Assembly (NCBI RefSeq): GCF_010730055.1
Contig: NZ_AP022575.1
Span: forward strand, 2,728,001-2,792,000
Length of the DNA: 64,000 nucleotides
Direction: 5' to 3'
DNA from: Mycobacterium shinjukuense
GTDB taxonomy: Bacteria; Actinomycetota; Actinomycetes; Mycobacteriales; Mycobacteriaceae
This document shows, piece by piece, positions 25,386-33,048 of the stretch. The position numbers were made by a program, and so were the translations under genes. How positions within the stretch are numbered: position 1 is the stretch's first letter; the number at the start of each line of letters is the position of its first letter. The notes beneath the pieces were generated by a model. The model did no database searches. It was given only the letters and a program-made list of their open reading frames with translations, and was not told where the DNA came from.

Positions 25386-25813
25386 CCATGCCCACGAGTC
25401 TGCCCGCGCCGCTGGCCGAGGTGGTGTCCGACTTCGCCGAAGTGCAGGGCCAGGACAAGCTGAAGTTGCTGCTGGAATTCGCCGACGAACTTCCCGCGCT
25501 GCCGGCCGACCTGGCCCAGGCCGCGATGGAGCCGGTGCCCGAGTGCCAGTCACCGGTGTTCCTGCATGTCGACGCGCACGACCCCAACCGGGTGCGGCTG
25601 TACTTCAGCGCGCCGGCCGAGGCGCCAACCACCCGCGGGTTCGCCTCGATCCTGGCCGCCGGCCTCGATGAACAACCGGCCGCCGACATCCTGGCGGTGC
25701 CCGACGACTTCTACACCGAGCTGGGTCTGGCCGCCCTGATCAGCCCGCTGCGGTTGCGCGGGATGTCGGCGCTGCTGGCCCGGATCAAGCGGCGGTTACG
25801 CGAGAGCGCGTGA
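25382..25813 (+). CDS. SufE-like sulfur acceptor protein
   Basis: A 143-aa Fe-S assembly-type sulfur acceptor (Rv3284 type). The SufE loop PVPECQSPVFLHVDA carries the persulfide-accepting cysteine, and the helical bundle ends LISPLRLRGMSALLARIKRR as in the family. It is translationally coupled to sseA. Probably takes sulfur from a desulfurase or from SseA. Confidence 0.9.
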   Translation: MTMPTSLPAPLAEVVSDFAEVQGQDKLKLLLEFADELPALPADLAQAAMEPVPECQSPVFLHVDAHDPNRVRLYFSAPAEAPTTRGFASILAAGLDEQPAADILAVPDDFYTELGLAALISPLRLRGMSALLARIKRRLRESA

Positions 25814-25923
25814 TGGGAGACCGGCTCGTCCGGCCCGCGGCGCGGCGCATAAACTTCCCCCGACAAGCTAGTAAGAAATTCTCTTAGAAACGCACAGAGT
25901 CTTCCAGACAACCAGGAGGCACC

Positions 25924-27717
25924 GTGGCTAGTCACGCCAGCTCGAGGATCTCCAAGGTGCTCGTCGCCAATCGCGGTGAGATCGCGGTCCGGGTGATCCG
26001 CGCGGCCCGCGACGCCGGCCTGTCCAGCGTGGCGGTGTACGCCGAACCCGACGCCGAGTCGCCCCACGTGCGGCTGGCCGACGAAGCGTTCGCGCTGGGC
26101 GGTCAAACCTCGGCCGAGTCCTACCTGGACTTCGAAAAGATCCTCGACGCCGCGGCCAAGTCCGGCGCCAACGCCATCCACCCCGGCTACGGGTTCTTGG
26201 CGGAAAACGCCGACTTCGCCCAGGCCGTCATCGACGCCGGCCTGATCTGGATCGGACCCAGCCCGCAGTCGATCCGCGACCTCGGCGACAAGGTCACCGC
26301 CCGACACATCGCCGCCCGCGCGCAGGCTCCGCTGGTGCCCGGCACCCCGGATCCGGTCAAGGACGCCGACGAGGTGGTGGCCTTCGCCAAGGAGTACGGC
26401 CTGCCGATCGCGATCAAGGCCGCCCACGGCGGCGGCGGCAAGGGGATGAAGGTGGCCCGCACCATCGACGAGATTCCCGAGCTGTACGAGTCGGCGGTCC
26501 GCGAGGCGACGGCCGCATTCGGCCGCGGTGAGTGTTTCGTGGAGCGCTACCTCGACAAACCCCGCCACGTCGAGGCGCAGGTGATCGCCGACCAGCACGG
26601 CAACGTCGTCGTCGCCGGCACCCGCGACTGCTCACTGCAGCGTCGTTACCAGAAGCTGGTCGAGGAGGCGCCCGCGCCGTTCCTGAGCGACTTTCAGCGC
26701 AAGGAGATCCACGACTCGGCCAAACGGATCTGTCGAGAGGCCCACTACCACGGCGCCGGAACCGTCGAATACCTGGTCGGCCAGGACGGGCTGATCTCGT
26801 TCCTGGAGGTCAACACCCGTCTGCAGGTCGAACACCCGGTCACCGAGGAAACCGCGGGCATCGACCTGGTCTTGCAGCAGTTCAAGATCGCCAACGGGGA
26901 GAAGCTGGACATCACCGAGGACCCCACCCCCCGCGGGCACGCCATCGAGTTCCGGATCAACGGTGAGGACGCCGGGCGCAACTTCCTGCCCGCCCCCGGC
27001 CCGGTGACCAAGTTCCACCCGCCGTCCGGCCCTGGTGTGCGGGTGGACGCCGGTGTCGAGACCGGCTCGGTGATCGGCGGCCAGTTCGACTCGATGCTGG
27101 CCAAGCTGATCGTGTACGGCGCCGACCGCCAGCAGGCCCTGGCCAGGGCCCGGCGCGCGCTGGACGAATTCGAGGTGGAAGGCCTGGCCACCGTCATCCC
27201 CTTCCACCGTGCCGTGGTGTCCGACCCGGCGTTCATCGGCGACGACAACGGCTTCTCGGTGCACACCCGCTGGATCGAAACCGAGTGGAACAACACGGTC
27301 GAACCGTTCACCGGCGGCGAACGCCTCGACGAAGACGACGCCCGGCCGCGGCAGAAGGTGGTGGTCGAGATCGACGGCCGCCGGGTCGAGGTTTCGCTGC
27401 CGGCCGATCTGGCGCTGTCCAACGGCTCGGGCGATCCCGCCGGTGTCATCCGCCGCAAGCCCAGGCCGCGCAGACGAGGGGCCCACACGGGCGCGGCGGC
27501 CTCCGGCGACGCGGTGACCGCGCCCATGCAGGGCACCGTGGTCAAGGTTGCGGTCGAGGAAGGACAGGAGGTCACCGTCGGCGACTTGGTGGTGGTGCTG
27601 GAAGCGATGAAGATGGAGAATCCGGTCACCGCGCACAAGGATGGCGTCATCACTGGGTTGGCGGTGGAGGCCGGGGCGGCCATCACCCAGGGCACGGTGC
27701 TCGCCGAGATCAAGTAG
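25924..27717 (+). CDS. accA3: Acyl-CoA carboxylase alpha chain AccA3 (biotin carboxylase + BCCP)
   Basis: Carboxylates its own biotin with ATP and bicarbonate, then serves AccD4/5/6 partners, including AccD5-AccE5 at 9.6-11.7 kb. The 597-aa protein has a biotin-carboxylase domain (KVLVANRGEIAVRVIRAARD; ATP loop AHGGGGKGMKVA; EVNTRLQVEHPVTEE) and a C-terminal biotinyl domain (APMQGTVVKVAVEEGQEV). The biotinylated residue is Lys563 in EAMKMEN. AGGAGG lies 8 bases before GTG 25924. BirA (8.8 kb) would biotinylate it. Confidence 0.97.
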   Translation: MASHASSRISKVLVANRGEIAVRVIRAARDAGLSSVAVYAEPDAESPHVRLADEAFALGGQTSAESYLDFEKILDAAAKSGANAIHPGYGFLAENADFAQAVIDAGLIWIGPSPQSIRDLGDKVTARHIAARAQAPLVPGTPDPVKDADEVVAFAKEYGLPIAIKAAHGGGGKGMKVARTIDEIPELYESAVREATAAFGRGECFVERYLDKPRHVEAQVIADQHGNVVVAGTRDCSLQRRYQKLVEEAPAPFLSDFQRKEIHDSAKRICREAHYHGAGTVEYLVGQDGLISFLEVNTRLQVEHPVTEETAGIDLVLQQFKIANGEKLDITEDPTPRGHAIEFRINGEDAGRNFLPAPGPVTKFHPPSGPGVRVDAGVETGSVIGGQFDSMLAKLIVYGADRQQALARARRALDEFEVEGLATVIPFHRAVVSDPAFIGDDNGFSVHTRWIETEWNNTVEPFTGGERLDEDDARPRQKVVVEIDGRRVEVSLPADLALSNGSGDPAGVIRRKPRPRRRGAHTGAAASGDAVTAPMQGTVVKVAVEEGQEVTVGDLVVVLEAMKMENPVTAHKDGVITGLAVEAGAAITQGTVLAEIK

Positions 27718-27723
27718 GCCTGG

Positions 27724-28512
27724 TCATAACAACTGGTCGCGCAGCTGTGCCAGCGATTTCGCCAGCAGCCGCGACACGTGCATCTGTGAGATGCCGACCC
27801 GCTCGGCGATCTGTGTTTGTGTCATCGACTCGAAAAACCTGAGCACCAACACCATTCGTTCTCGTTCGGGCAGCGCCTCGAGCGCCGGACGAAGCGCCTC
27901 GCGATTCTCGATCCGCTCCAGGCCAGCGTCGACCTCGCCCAGCGTGTCCGCGATGACACGAACCTCGCCGTCTTCGTTGCCGCTACCACTGTCGATGGAC
28001 AAGGTGTTGTAAGAGGTCCCCGCCACCAGGCCTTCTACCACCTCGGCGCGGTCCATACCGAGTTCGGCGGCGAGCTCGGTCGCGGTGGGCGCACGACCCA
28101 GCCGTTGCGACAACTCGGCGCTGGCGGCGCCCAGCCGTAGGTGTAGTTCCTTCAGGCGCCGCGGGACCTTGACCGACCAGCTGTTGTCGCGGAAGTGCCG
28201 CCGGACCTCTCCCATGATCGTGGGCACCGCGAACGAGACGAAATCCGAGCCGGTCTCGACGTCGAAGCGGAGCACGGCGTTGACCAATCCAACCCGGGCG
28301 ACCTGAATCAGGTCGTCACGCGGTTCGCCACGGCCCTCGAACCGCCTGGCGATGTGATCGGCCAACGGCAGGCACCGCTTAACGATCTTGTCGCGGTGGC
28401 GCACGAATTCGGCTGAGCCGGCGGCGAAACCGGCCAGCTCACGGAACATGGCCGGCACATCGGCGTATTCGTTAGGTCGCGATTCGCAGCCGCCGGCAGC
28501 ATGCGCTGTCAC
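27724..28512 (-). CDS. sigF: Alternative sigma factor SigF
   Basis: A 262-aa stress/stationary-phase sigma factor of the SigB/SigF group. Region 2 is seen as LADHIARRFEGRGEPRDDLI followed by FVSFAVPTIMGEVRRHFRD; region 3 as LGRAPTATELAAELGMDRAE; and the region 4 helix-turn-helix as MTQTQIAERVGISQMHVSRL. It follows its anti-sigma gene rsbW after 7 bases and is held inactive by it until released by anti-anti-sigma factors. It is convergent with accA3 at 6 bases. Confidence 0.95.
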   Translation of the reverse strand: MTAHAAGGCESRPNEYADVPAMFRELAGFAAGSAEFVRHRDKIVKRCLPLADHIARRFEGRGEPRDDLIQVARVGLVNAVLRFDVETGSDFVSFAVPTIMGEVRRHFRDNSWSVKVPRRLKELHLRLGAASAELSQRLGRAPTATELAAELGMDRAEVVEGLVAGTSYNTLSIDSGSGNEDGEVRVIADTLGEVDAGLERIENREALRPALEALPERERMVLVLRFFESMTQTQIAERVGISQMHVSRLLAKSLAQLRDQLL

Positions 28513-28519
28513 CTGGCTC

Positions 28520-28957
28520 TCACCTACTGGGCGTCGCCCGCTTGGCCGTCAAGGTGATCCCGAAGACACCGCCGCCGCCATCGCTCTGGCGACCGTCGTG
28601 AAAGGTCCGCACATCGTCGGCCAGGGATGTCAACACATGCCAGCTGAAGCTGCCCGGCGCCAGCACATCGTGGGTGTTACACACCGCGAAGGCCTCCACC
28701 ACGAGTTCGTCATCGCCAGGATCGACCACCAGGGTGAGCGTGGCGCCCGGGATGGCCGAGCGGATCAACCGGGTGCACACCTCGTCCACCGCCAGCCGCA
28801 GATCCGCCACGGCGTCGAAATCCAGGTCCTCGAAGGTGCCGATGGCACCGACCAGGGTGCGCAGCATCGCGAGGTTCTCCAACCGCGCAGCGACATGGAA
28901 CTCGACGGCGCGGTGACCCCGTGGGCGCCCGTGAGCGCGCGGCTCCGCATCGGTCAT
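28520..28957 (-). CDS. rsbW: Anti-sigma F factor RsbW (UsfX)
   Basis: A 145-aa GHKL-fold anti-sigma factor that binds SigF. The fold is seen as FHVAARLENLAMLRTLVGAI, the N-box helix DLRLAVDEVCTRLI with the metal-binding position, and a C-terminal FHDGRQ and GVFGITLTAKR. ATG 28957 has GGAGG 6 bases upstream and gives the length recalled for M. tuberculosis UsfX; an open extension to 29014 is not needed. It is cotranscribed with sigF. Confidence 0.92.
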   Translation of the reverse strand: MTDAEPRAHGRPRGHRAVEFHVAARLENLAMLRTLVGAIGTFEDLDFDAVADLRLAVDEVCTRLIRSAIPGATLTLVVDPGDDELVVEAFAVCNTHDVLAPGSFSWHVLTSLADDVRTFHDGRQSDGGGGVFGITLTAKRATPSR

Positions 28958-29141
28958 GTGGCCTCCAGGCAATTTTTGACCGACACTACCCCTGCCTTCG
29001 AGCCGGTCAGTCACGACCGGCGCCGGGTTTTCCGACCATTCTGGGTGCGGCTGACATCACCGGCACGCCCCGGACGCACCGCCGGGCAAGGTGGACAGGC
29101 CTGAAAGCCCTCGCGAACTGGCGTCTCGGCTCGCACACCCA

Positions 29142-29492
29142 TCATTCCATATTCTCTCGCTGTACAAACTCGTCGAGCACGGGACGCAGCAGCTTGGATA
29201 CGCTCATCTTGCGGCTGCGCGCCAGCTCCTTGAGTTTGGCGTGCGTAGCCTTCGAAACGACTACCTGCACAGCGGGCGAGTGCTCGGAGCCGCCGGATAG
29301 AGACTTGCCGCCAGGGATCAGGTTGGCGTCTCGCTCGCGCGCCAGCCGCACCGACTCCGACGCCATCTGCTCCACGCGCTCATCCGTCAGCCGCTCGCCA
29401 TCGACGTAGATCTCCTCTTGGTGGAGATCGACGTCGGACACCTCGACGTCAGGTCCGATCACGTAGTCGGCGGGGTTGCGTGACTTCGTCAT
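29142..29492 (-). CDS. Probable ribbon-helix-helix antitoxin-like regulator
   Basis: A 116-aa protein. The acidic N-terminal half (VSDVDLHQEEIYVDGERLTD) is followed by a ribbon-helix-helix-like C terminus (AVQVVVSKATHAKLKELARS and KMSVSKLLRPVLDEFV). No family name is certain. ATG 29492 overlaps by ATGA the stop of a 52-codon frame just upstream, so the two look coupled. Upstream is an AT-rich region with paired 10-bp repeats that could be its operator. It lies between rsbW and the UsfY-like gene. Confidence 0.65.
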   Translation of the reverse strand: MTKSRNPADYVIGPDVEVSDVDLHQEEIYVDGERLTDERVEQMASESVRLARERDANLIPGGKSLSGGSEHSPAVQVVVSKATHAKLKELARSRKMSVSKLLRPVLDEFVQRENME

Positions 29493-29647
29493 CGCTTCCA
29501 CTCCTTCGGCATTGGCGTAAGGCCCGAGGTGTCACGGCCCTCGTAGTACAGCGAGCCATCCGCATAGCCGCGACGATGCGGTGCTTGGCCACGCGGTGCT
29601 TCCGGGCGTTTCTGGTAATCCTGATCCGCCGCGCAAATCGAGTACAT
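29489..29647 (-). CDS. Possible 52-aa small protein coupled to the RHH regulator
   Basis: The frame from ATG 29647 encodes 52 residues beginning MYSICAADQDYQKRPEAPRG and ending DTSGLTPMPKEWKR, with the stop overlapping the next ATG. No family is recognised. A toxin role is an inference from position only. A problem is that the best promoter -10 box overlaps this ATG, so either the start or the promoter is different from what I list, or the frame is a relic. Confidence 0.35.
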   Translation of the reverse strand: MYSICAADQDYQKRPEAPRGQAPHRRGYADGSLYYEGRDTSGLTPMPKEWKR

Positions 29648-29688
29648 AGTAGATACACGACCGATGTCAACGACTATCTAGTAGATAC
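29643..29688 (-). promoter_or_regulatory. Promoter with twin 10-bp operator-like repeats
   Basis: On the minus strand TTGACA (29665-29670) and TATGTA (29643-29648) are 16 bases apart. GTATCTACTA occurs at 29647-29656 and 29679-29688, spaced 32 bases (about three helical turns) and flanking the -35 box. This AT-rich patch stands out from the GC-rich surroundings and suits binding by a ribbon-helix-helix repressor. Confidence 0.55.
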
Positions 29689-29788
29689 TCGACGAAGGTT
29701 GCGCCGTCAGAGCACGCCATGACCCCGGCCGGGTGTCTTGTGGGCCGGATGGGTCAACGGTGTTCTTCACAGCCCCAGCCCGGAAACC

Positions 29789-29794
29789 TACCCT
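29789..29794 (+). promoter_or_regulatory. -10 box, leaderless start of the small membrane protein
   Basis: TACCCT, 7 bases before ATG 29802; no Shine-Dalgarno. Confidence 0.5.
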
Positions 29795-29801
29795 TGTTGA
29801 C

Positions 29802-30182
29802 ATGAGGCAAAGTCTGCTGCGGGGAGTCGTGTTTCTGGGAGCGTGGGCGATCGGACTGCTGGTGGCGGCATGGGTTGTCCCCGGTGTTTCGGTGTCGGTC
29901 TCGGGGTTGGTCGTCGCCACCGTGTTGTTCTCGGTAACGCAGATGATGCTGTCTCTGTTGATCTTGAAGTTGCCCCGTGCCTACGCGTCGCTGCTGCTCG
30001 GGGGTACCGGCCTGGCGCTGACCCTGGTCGGACTGAGTCTCGCCTCAGTATTGACCCACGGGCTCACTATTGACGGCGTCACGTCCTGGCTTGCCGCAAC
30101 GCTTGTCGTGTGGCTGGTGACAACGGTTGGGGCGATTTCGGTTCCCGAGGCCTTGTTTCGCGGTGAGGCCGGCGCGACCTGA
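29802..30182 (+). CDS. Small four-helix membrane protein (phage-holin-4/YvlD-like)
   Basis: A 126-aa hydrophobic protein with four predicted membrane helices (LLRGVVFLGAWAIGLLVAAW; VSGLVVATVLFSVTQMML; YASLLLGGTGLALTLVGLSL; LAATLVVWLVTTVGAISV). The topology resembles the YvlD/superfamily IV holin-like membrane proteins, but no motif fixes the function. The frame extends to 29733, but ATG 29802 has a -10 hexamer at leaderless spacing. Confidence 0.7.
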   Translation: MRQSLLRGVVFLGAWAIGLLVAAWVVPGVSVSVSGLVVATVLFSVTQMMLSLLILKLPRAYASLLLGGTGLALTLVGLSLASVLTHGLTIDGVTSWLAATLVVWLVTTVGAISVPEALFRGEAGAT

Positions 30183-30365
30183 CCAGACGACGGCACGTCA
30201 ACCCCATCGTCTGGGCTTATCCAGCCAACGAGCCACCGCCAGACAAGCGCCGTACGCGCGCATTCGCCCGGGCGGCAACGGTGACGCGCGTACTTGGGAT
30301 GGGTCGACGCGGTGATTAGGATCTAACTATCTCGCTGTTATCTCGTCCGGGAAGGAGGAGAGCTG

Positions 30366-30674
30366 ATGGGAGATACGCATCACGATCCGACGGATCATTG
30401 CCGCACCACCCAACCGCACGCCGGTATCACGATGAAGGACAACTTCTTCTGGCCTGGGTTCATCCTGCTCGCCGTCGCGTTGTTCGGGATGGTCGGTACC
30501 GCGGCAGCCGCCGCCTACCGACATTACGAGTGGCTCGCCACGACGGGGCTCATCGCAGTGCTCGCGACGGTCGCCGGCGCGCTCTGGTTCGTCGTGGAGC
30601 GTCGCCGCGTGGCCCGCATCGACGAGCAGTGGCACGCCACCCACCCGGACAGCCGGCCGCGCCAGCACGCGTAA
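30366..30674 (+). CDS. UsfY-like membrane protein
   Basis: A 102-aa protein with two membrane helices (FFWPGFILLAVALFGMVGTA and TTGLIAVLATVAGALWFVVE). The N terminus MGDTHHDPTDHCRTTQPHAG resembles UsfY, which I recall beside usfX/sigF in M. tuberculosis; there it is on the sigF strand, while here it is on the opposite strand and separated from rsbW by three genes. GGAAGGAGGAG gives a strong ribosome site. Function is unknown; a SigF-regulon role is inferred. Confidence 0.65.
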   Translation: MGDTHHDPTDHCRTTQPHAGITMKDNFFWPGFILLAVALFGMVGTAAAAAYRHYEWLATTGLIAVLATVAGALWFVVERRRVARIDEQWHATHPDSRPRQHA

Positions 30675-30710
30675 TTTCAGCTTGCGCCCACGAAGTACCA
30701 GAAGTACCGG

Positions 30711-31094
30711 TCAACCTGCCAGCACCGGTCCGGCGATGGGCGCAACGCCCAGGGCGAGCGTCACCACCATCAACGTCAACAAGAACCAGCCGGCGCCGTG
30801 CCAGCCCCACCAGGTGCCCTCCTCGCGCCACACCCGGTAGGTGCGCAGGAACGCCCAGATGCCGGCGGCCAACAGGATCAGCGGTCCGCCCAAGGCCAGC
30901 ATCGTCCGTTGCGGCGGACCGCAGGCCGCCGTGTCGACGCTCACGCCGCTGCAGGTGCTGACCCACAACGCGGCCAGGATCACAAAGCCCACCCCGGCGG
31001 CCGCCGCCGACACCGCGAACCGGATGGCCGCTCGGACCTCGCTGTCGTCTTGTCCCAGTCGATCACCACGTGACCGTTCGTGTGCCTTCTGCAT
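30711..31094 (-). CDS. Conserved membrane protein (Rv3289c type)
   Basis: A 127-aa protein with three hydrophobic helices (AVSAAAAGVGFVILAALWVS; MLALGGPLILLAAGIWAFL; GWFLLTLMVVTLALGVAPIA) after a charged N terminus (MQKAHERSRGDRLGQDD). It lies 24 bases downstream of lat on the same strand, so it is probably in the lat transcript. No enzymatic motif is visible. Confidence 0.7.
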   Translation of the reverse strand: MQKAHERSRGDRLGQDDSEVRAAIRFAVSAAAAGVGFVILAALWVSTCSGVSVDTAACGPPQRTMLALGGPLILLAAGIWAFLRTYRVWREEGTWWGWHGAGWFLLTLMVVTLALGVAPIAGPVLAG

Positions 31095-31118
31095 CGCAGC
31101 ACCTCCATCCCGCCCGCG

Positions 31119-32465
31119 TCATGCCCGCTCCATCGCCAGCAAGGCGTCCCGGACCGCGGCCATCGCCGCGTCGATGTCGGCGCGCGACACGGTCAGTGCC
31201 GGGCGGAACCGCACGCCGTCACCACCGGTCGGCAGCACGATCACCGCCCGTTGCCACAGCTGGCGGATCAACTCGTCGCGGTCGGCGGCCGTGGGCAGGC
31301 TGAACGCACACATCAGGCCGCGGCCGCGAGGGTCGAGAACCACCGCCGGAAAGTCGTTGGCGAGCTCGTCAAGCCGGGCGCGCAGGTAGCGGCCCCGGTC
31401 GGCGGCACGCTGGAACAGCCCCTCGGCTTCGATCACCTCCAGGATGCGACGGGCGCGCACCATGTCGGCGAGATTGCCGCCCCACGTCGAATTCAGCCGC
31501 GCCGGCACCGCGAACACGTTGTCGGCGACCTCGTCGACGCGGCGGCCCGCCATGATTCCGCAGACCTGCGTTTTCTTGCCGAACGCCACGACGTCGGGTT
31601 GGACACCCAATTGCTGGTAGGCCCAAGGGGTTCCGGTCAGCCCGCAGCCGGTCTGCACCTCGTCGAAGATGAGTAGCGCGTTGTGCTGGTCGCACAGCTG
31701 GCGCATCGCGGCGAAGAACTCGGGCCGGAAGTGTCGGTCGCCGCCTTCCCCTTGGATGGGTTCGGCGATGAAGCACGCGATGTCGTTGGGGTGCGCCCGA
31801 AACGCCGCGCGGGCCTGGCGCAGCGATTCGGCTTCCAGCGCATCCATGTCGGCGCCAGCCCGCAGGTAGGGCGCGTCGATGCGCGGCCAGTCGAATGTCG
31901 GGAAGCGGGCCACGTTGACCGGCTTGGTGTTGGTCAGCGACATGGTGTAGCCGCTGCGGCCGTGAAATGCGCCGCGCAGGTGCAGCACCCGCGTGCCGAG
32001 CCCGGGATCGATGCCGTGCGCCTCGTTGTGCCGGCTCTTCCAGTCGAACGCGACCTTGAGCGCGTTCTCCACGGCCAGCGCGCCACCGTCGACGAAGAAC
32101 AGATGCGGCAGCGCCGGGTCGCCCAGGACGCGGACGAAGGTGTCGACGAAGCGGGCCATCGCCACCGAGCGCACGTCGGAATTGCTCGGCTTGTTCAGCG
32201 CGGCCTGGAGCAGCTCCACCCGGAATTCTTCGTCGTCGGCAAGCCCCGGGTGGTTCATGCCCAGCGCCGCGGAGCCGACGAAGGTGAACATGTCCAGGTA
32301 GCGCCGGCCGGTGCGGGCATCGACCAGATACGAGCCGGCCGAGCGCGCCAGATCCAGCACCAGATCGAAACCGTCCATCAGAACGCTGCGGGCCAGCACC
32401 TCCGGGACCCGATCGGGTGTCAGCTGCCGATCGGCGAGCGCAGCGGATTCCGCAGCGGCGATCAT
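31119..32465 (-). CDS. lat: L-lysine 6-aminotransferase Lat
   Basis: A 448-aa class III PLP aminotransferase that converts lysine to 2-aminoadipate semialdehyde (piperideine-6-carboxylate), the substrate for Pcd at 33.0 kb. Motifs: LHLRGAFHGRSGYTMSLTNT, IAEPIQGEGGD, LLIFDEVQTGCGLTG, and VAFGKKTQVCG, in which Lys297 or Lys298 is the PLP lysine. ATG 32465 is 6 bases past a TATCAT box inside a perfect palindrome. lrpA, a regulator known to act on lat in M. tuberculosis, is directly upstream on the same strand. Confidence 0.95.
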   Translation of the reverse strand: MIAAAESAALADRQLTPDRVPEVLARSVLMDGFDLVLDLARSAGSYLVDARTGRRYLDMFTFVGSAALGMNHPGLADDEEFRVELLQAALNKPSNSDVRSVAMARFVDTFVRVLGDPALPHLFFVDGGALAVENALKVAFDWKSRHNEAHGIDPGLGTRVLHLRGAFHGRSGYTMSLTNTKPVNVARFPTFDWPRIDAPYLRAGADMDALEAESLRQARAAFRAHPNDIACFIAEPIQGEGGDRHFRPEFFAAMRQLCDQHNALLIFDEVQTGCGLTGTPWAYQQLGVQPDVVAFGKKTQVCGIMAGRRVDEVADNVFAVPARLNSTWGGNLADMVRARRILEVIEAEGLFQRAADRGRYLRARLDELANDFPAVVLDPRGRGLMCAFSLPTAADRDELIRQLWQRAVIVLPTGGDGVRFRPALTVSRADIDAAMAAVRDALLAMERA

Positions 32466-32477
32466 GACGTCATGATA
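32462..32477 (-). promoter_or_regulatory. lat -10 box within a 14-bp palindrome
   Basis: TATCAT (32472-32477, minus strand) is 6 bases from ATG 32465. TCATGACGTCATGA (32462-32475) is a perfect palindrome spanning the -10 box, the predicted transcription start and the start codon. It is a candidate operator. Confidence 0.55.
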
Positions 32478-32513
32478 GCCGGATTTTACGGAATCTTGTT
32501 GACTGTCCAGAAT

Positions 32514-32969
32514 TTATTGCGGTATATACTGCCTGTCCCTGTAAAAAGTGTTCAGAATGATGGTGCTTCGCGTACGCACGTTCGCCGTTGTCCGAATCCG
32601 TTGCAACAAATCCTCCAGCGCGCGTGCGGACTCCACCCGCACCACCAAGACGTAACTCTCCTCACCGGCCACCGATTGGCACGACTCGATCTCCTCGATG
32701 TGTTCCAGGCGGGCGGGAGCATCATCGGGTTGAGACGGATCCAGAGGGGTGATGGCCACGAACGCCGACAGCGAGCGCCCGACCGCCTCCGGGTTGATCC
32801 GCGCCGAATATCCCGCCACCACACCGCGCGACTCCAGCCTGCGCACGCGTGACTGGACGGCCGAGACCGACAGACCGGCGCTGGCGGCCAGTTCCGCCAG
32901 GGTCGCGCGCCCGTCGGCCACCAGCGCGCGCACCAGGATTCGGTCGATGTCGTCGAGCGTCTCGCCCAT
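32514..32969 (-). CDS. lrpA: Lrp/AsnC-family regulator LrpA
   Basis: A 151-aa transcription regulator of the leucine-responsive family. The N-terminal helix-turn-helix is LAELAASAGLSVSAVQSRVR with RLESRGVVAGYSARINPEAV, and the C-terminal RAM ligand-sensing domain includes CQSVAGEESYVLVVRVES. M. tuberculosis LrpA is persistence-associated and controls lat. Start ATG 32969 is 6 bases past TAGTCT. It is divergent from pcd over 79 bases, so it may control both pathway genes. Confidence 0.93.
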   Translation of the reverse strand: MGETLDDIDRILVRALVADGRATLAELAASAGLSVSAVQSRVRRLESRGVVAGYSARINPEAVGRSLSAFVAITPLDPSQPDDAPARLEHIEEIESCQSVAGEESYVLVVRVESARALEDLLQRIRTTANVRTRSTIILNTFYRDRQYIPQ

Positions 32970-32975
32970 GCGCGG

Positions 32976-32981
32976 AGACTA
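32976..32981 (-). promoter_or_regulatory. -10 box, leaderless start of lrpA
   Basis: TAGTCT on the minus strand, 6 bases from ATG 32969, no ribosome site. Confidence 0.45.
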
Positions 32982-33048
32982 TCGCAGCGACGGCGCACCA
33001 TGAGCCGCCACAGCTACCAGCCCAACACCCGCTACCAGGAGCATCCGC

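Noticed and set aside
28986..28991. GGGTAG as a SigF -10 box upstream of rsbW
   Set aside because: It matches a SigF -10 box, but the expected GTTT-type -35 at 15-17 bases is absent, so autoregulation cannot be claimed from sequence.
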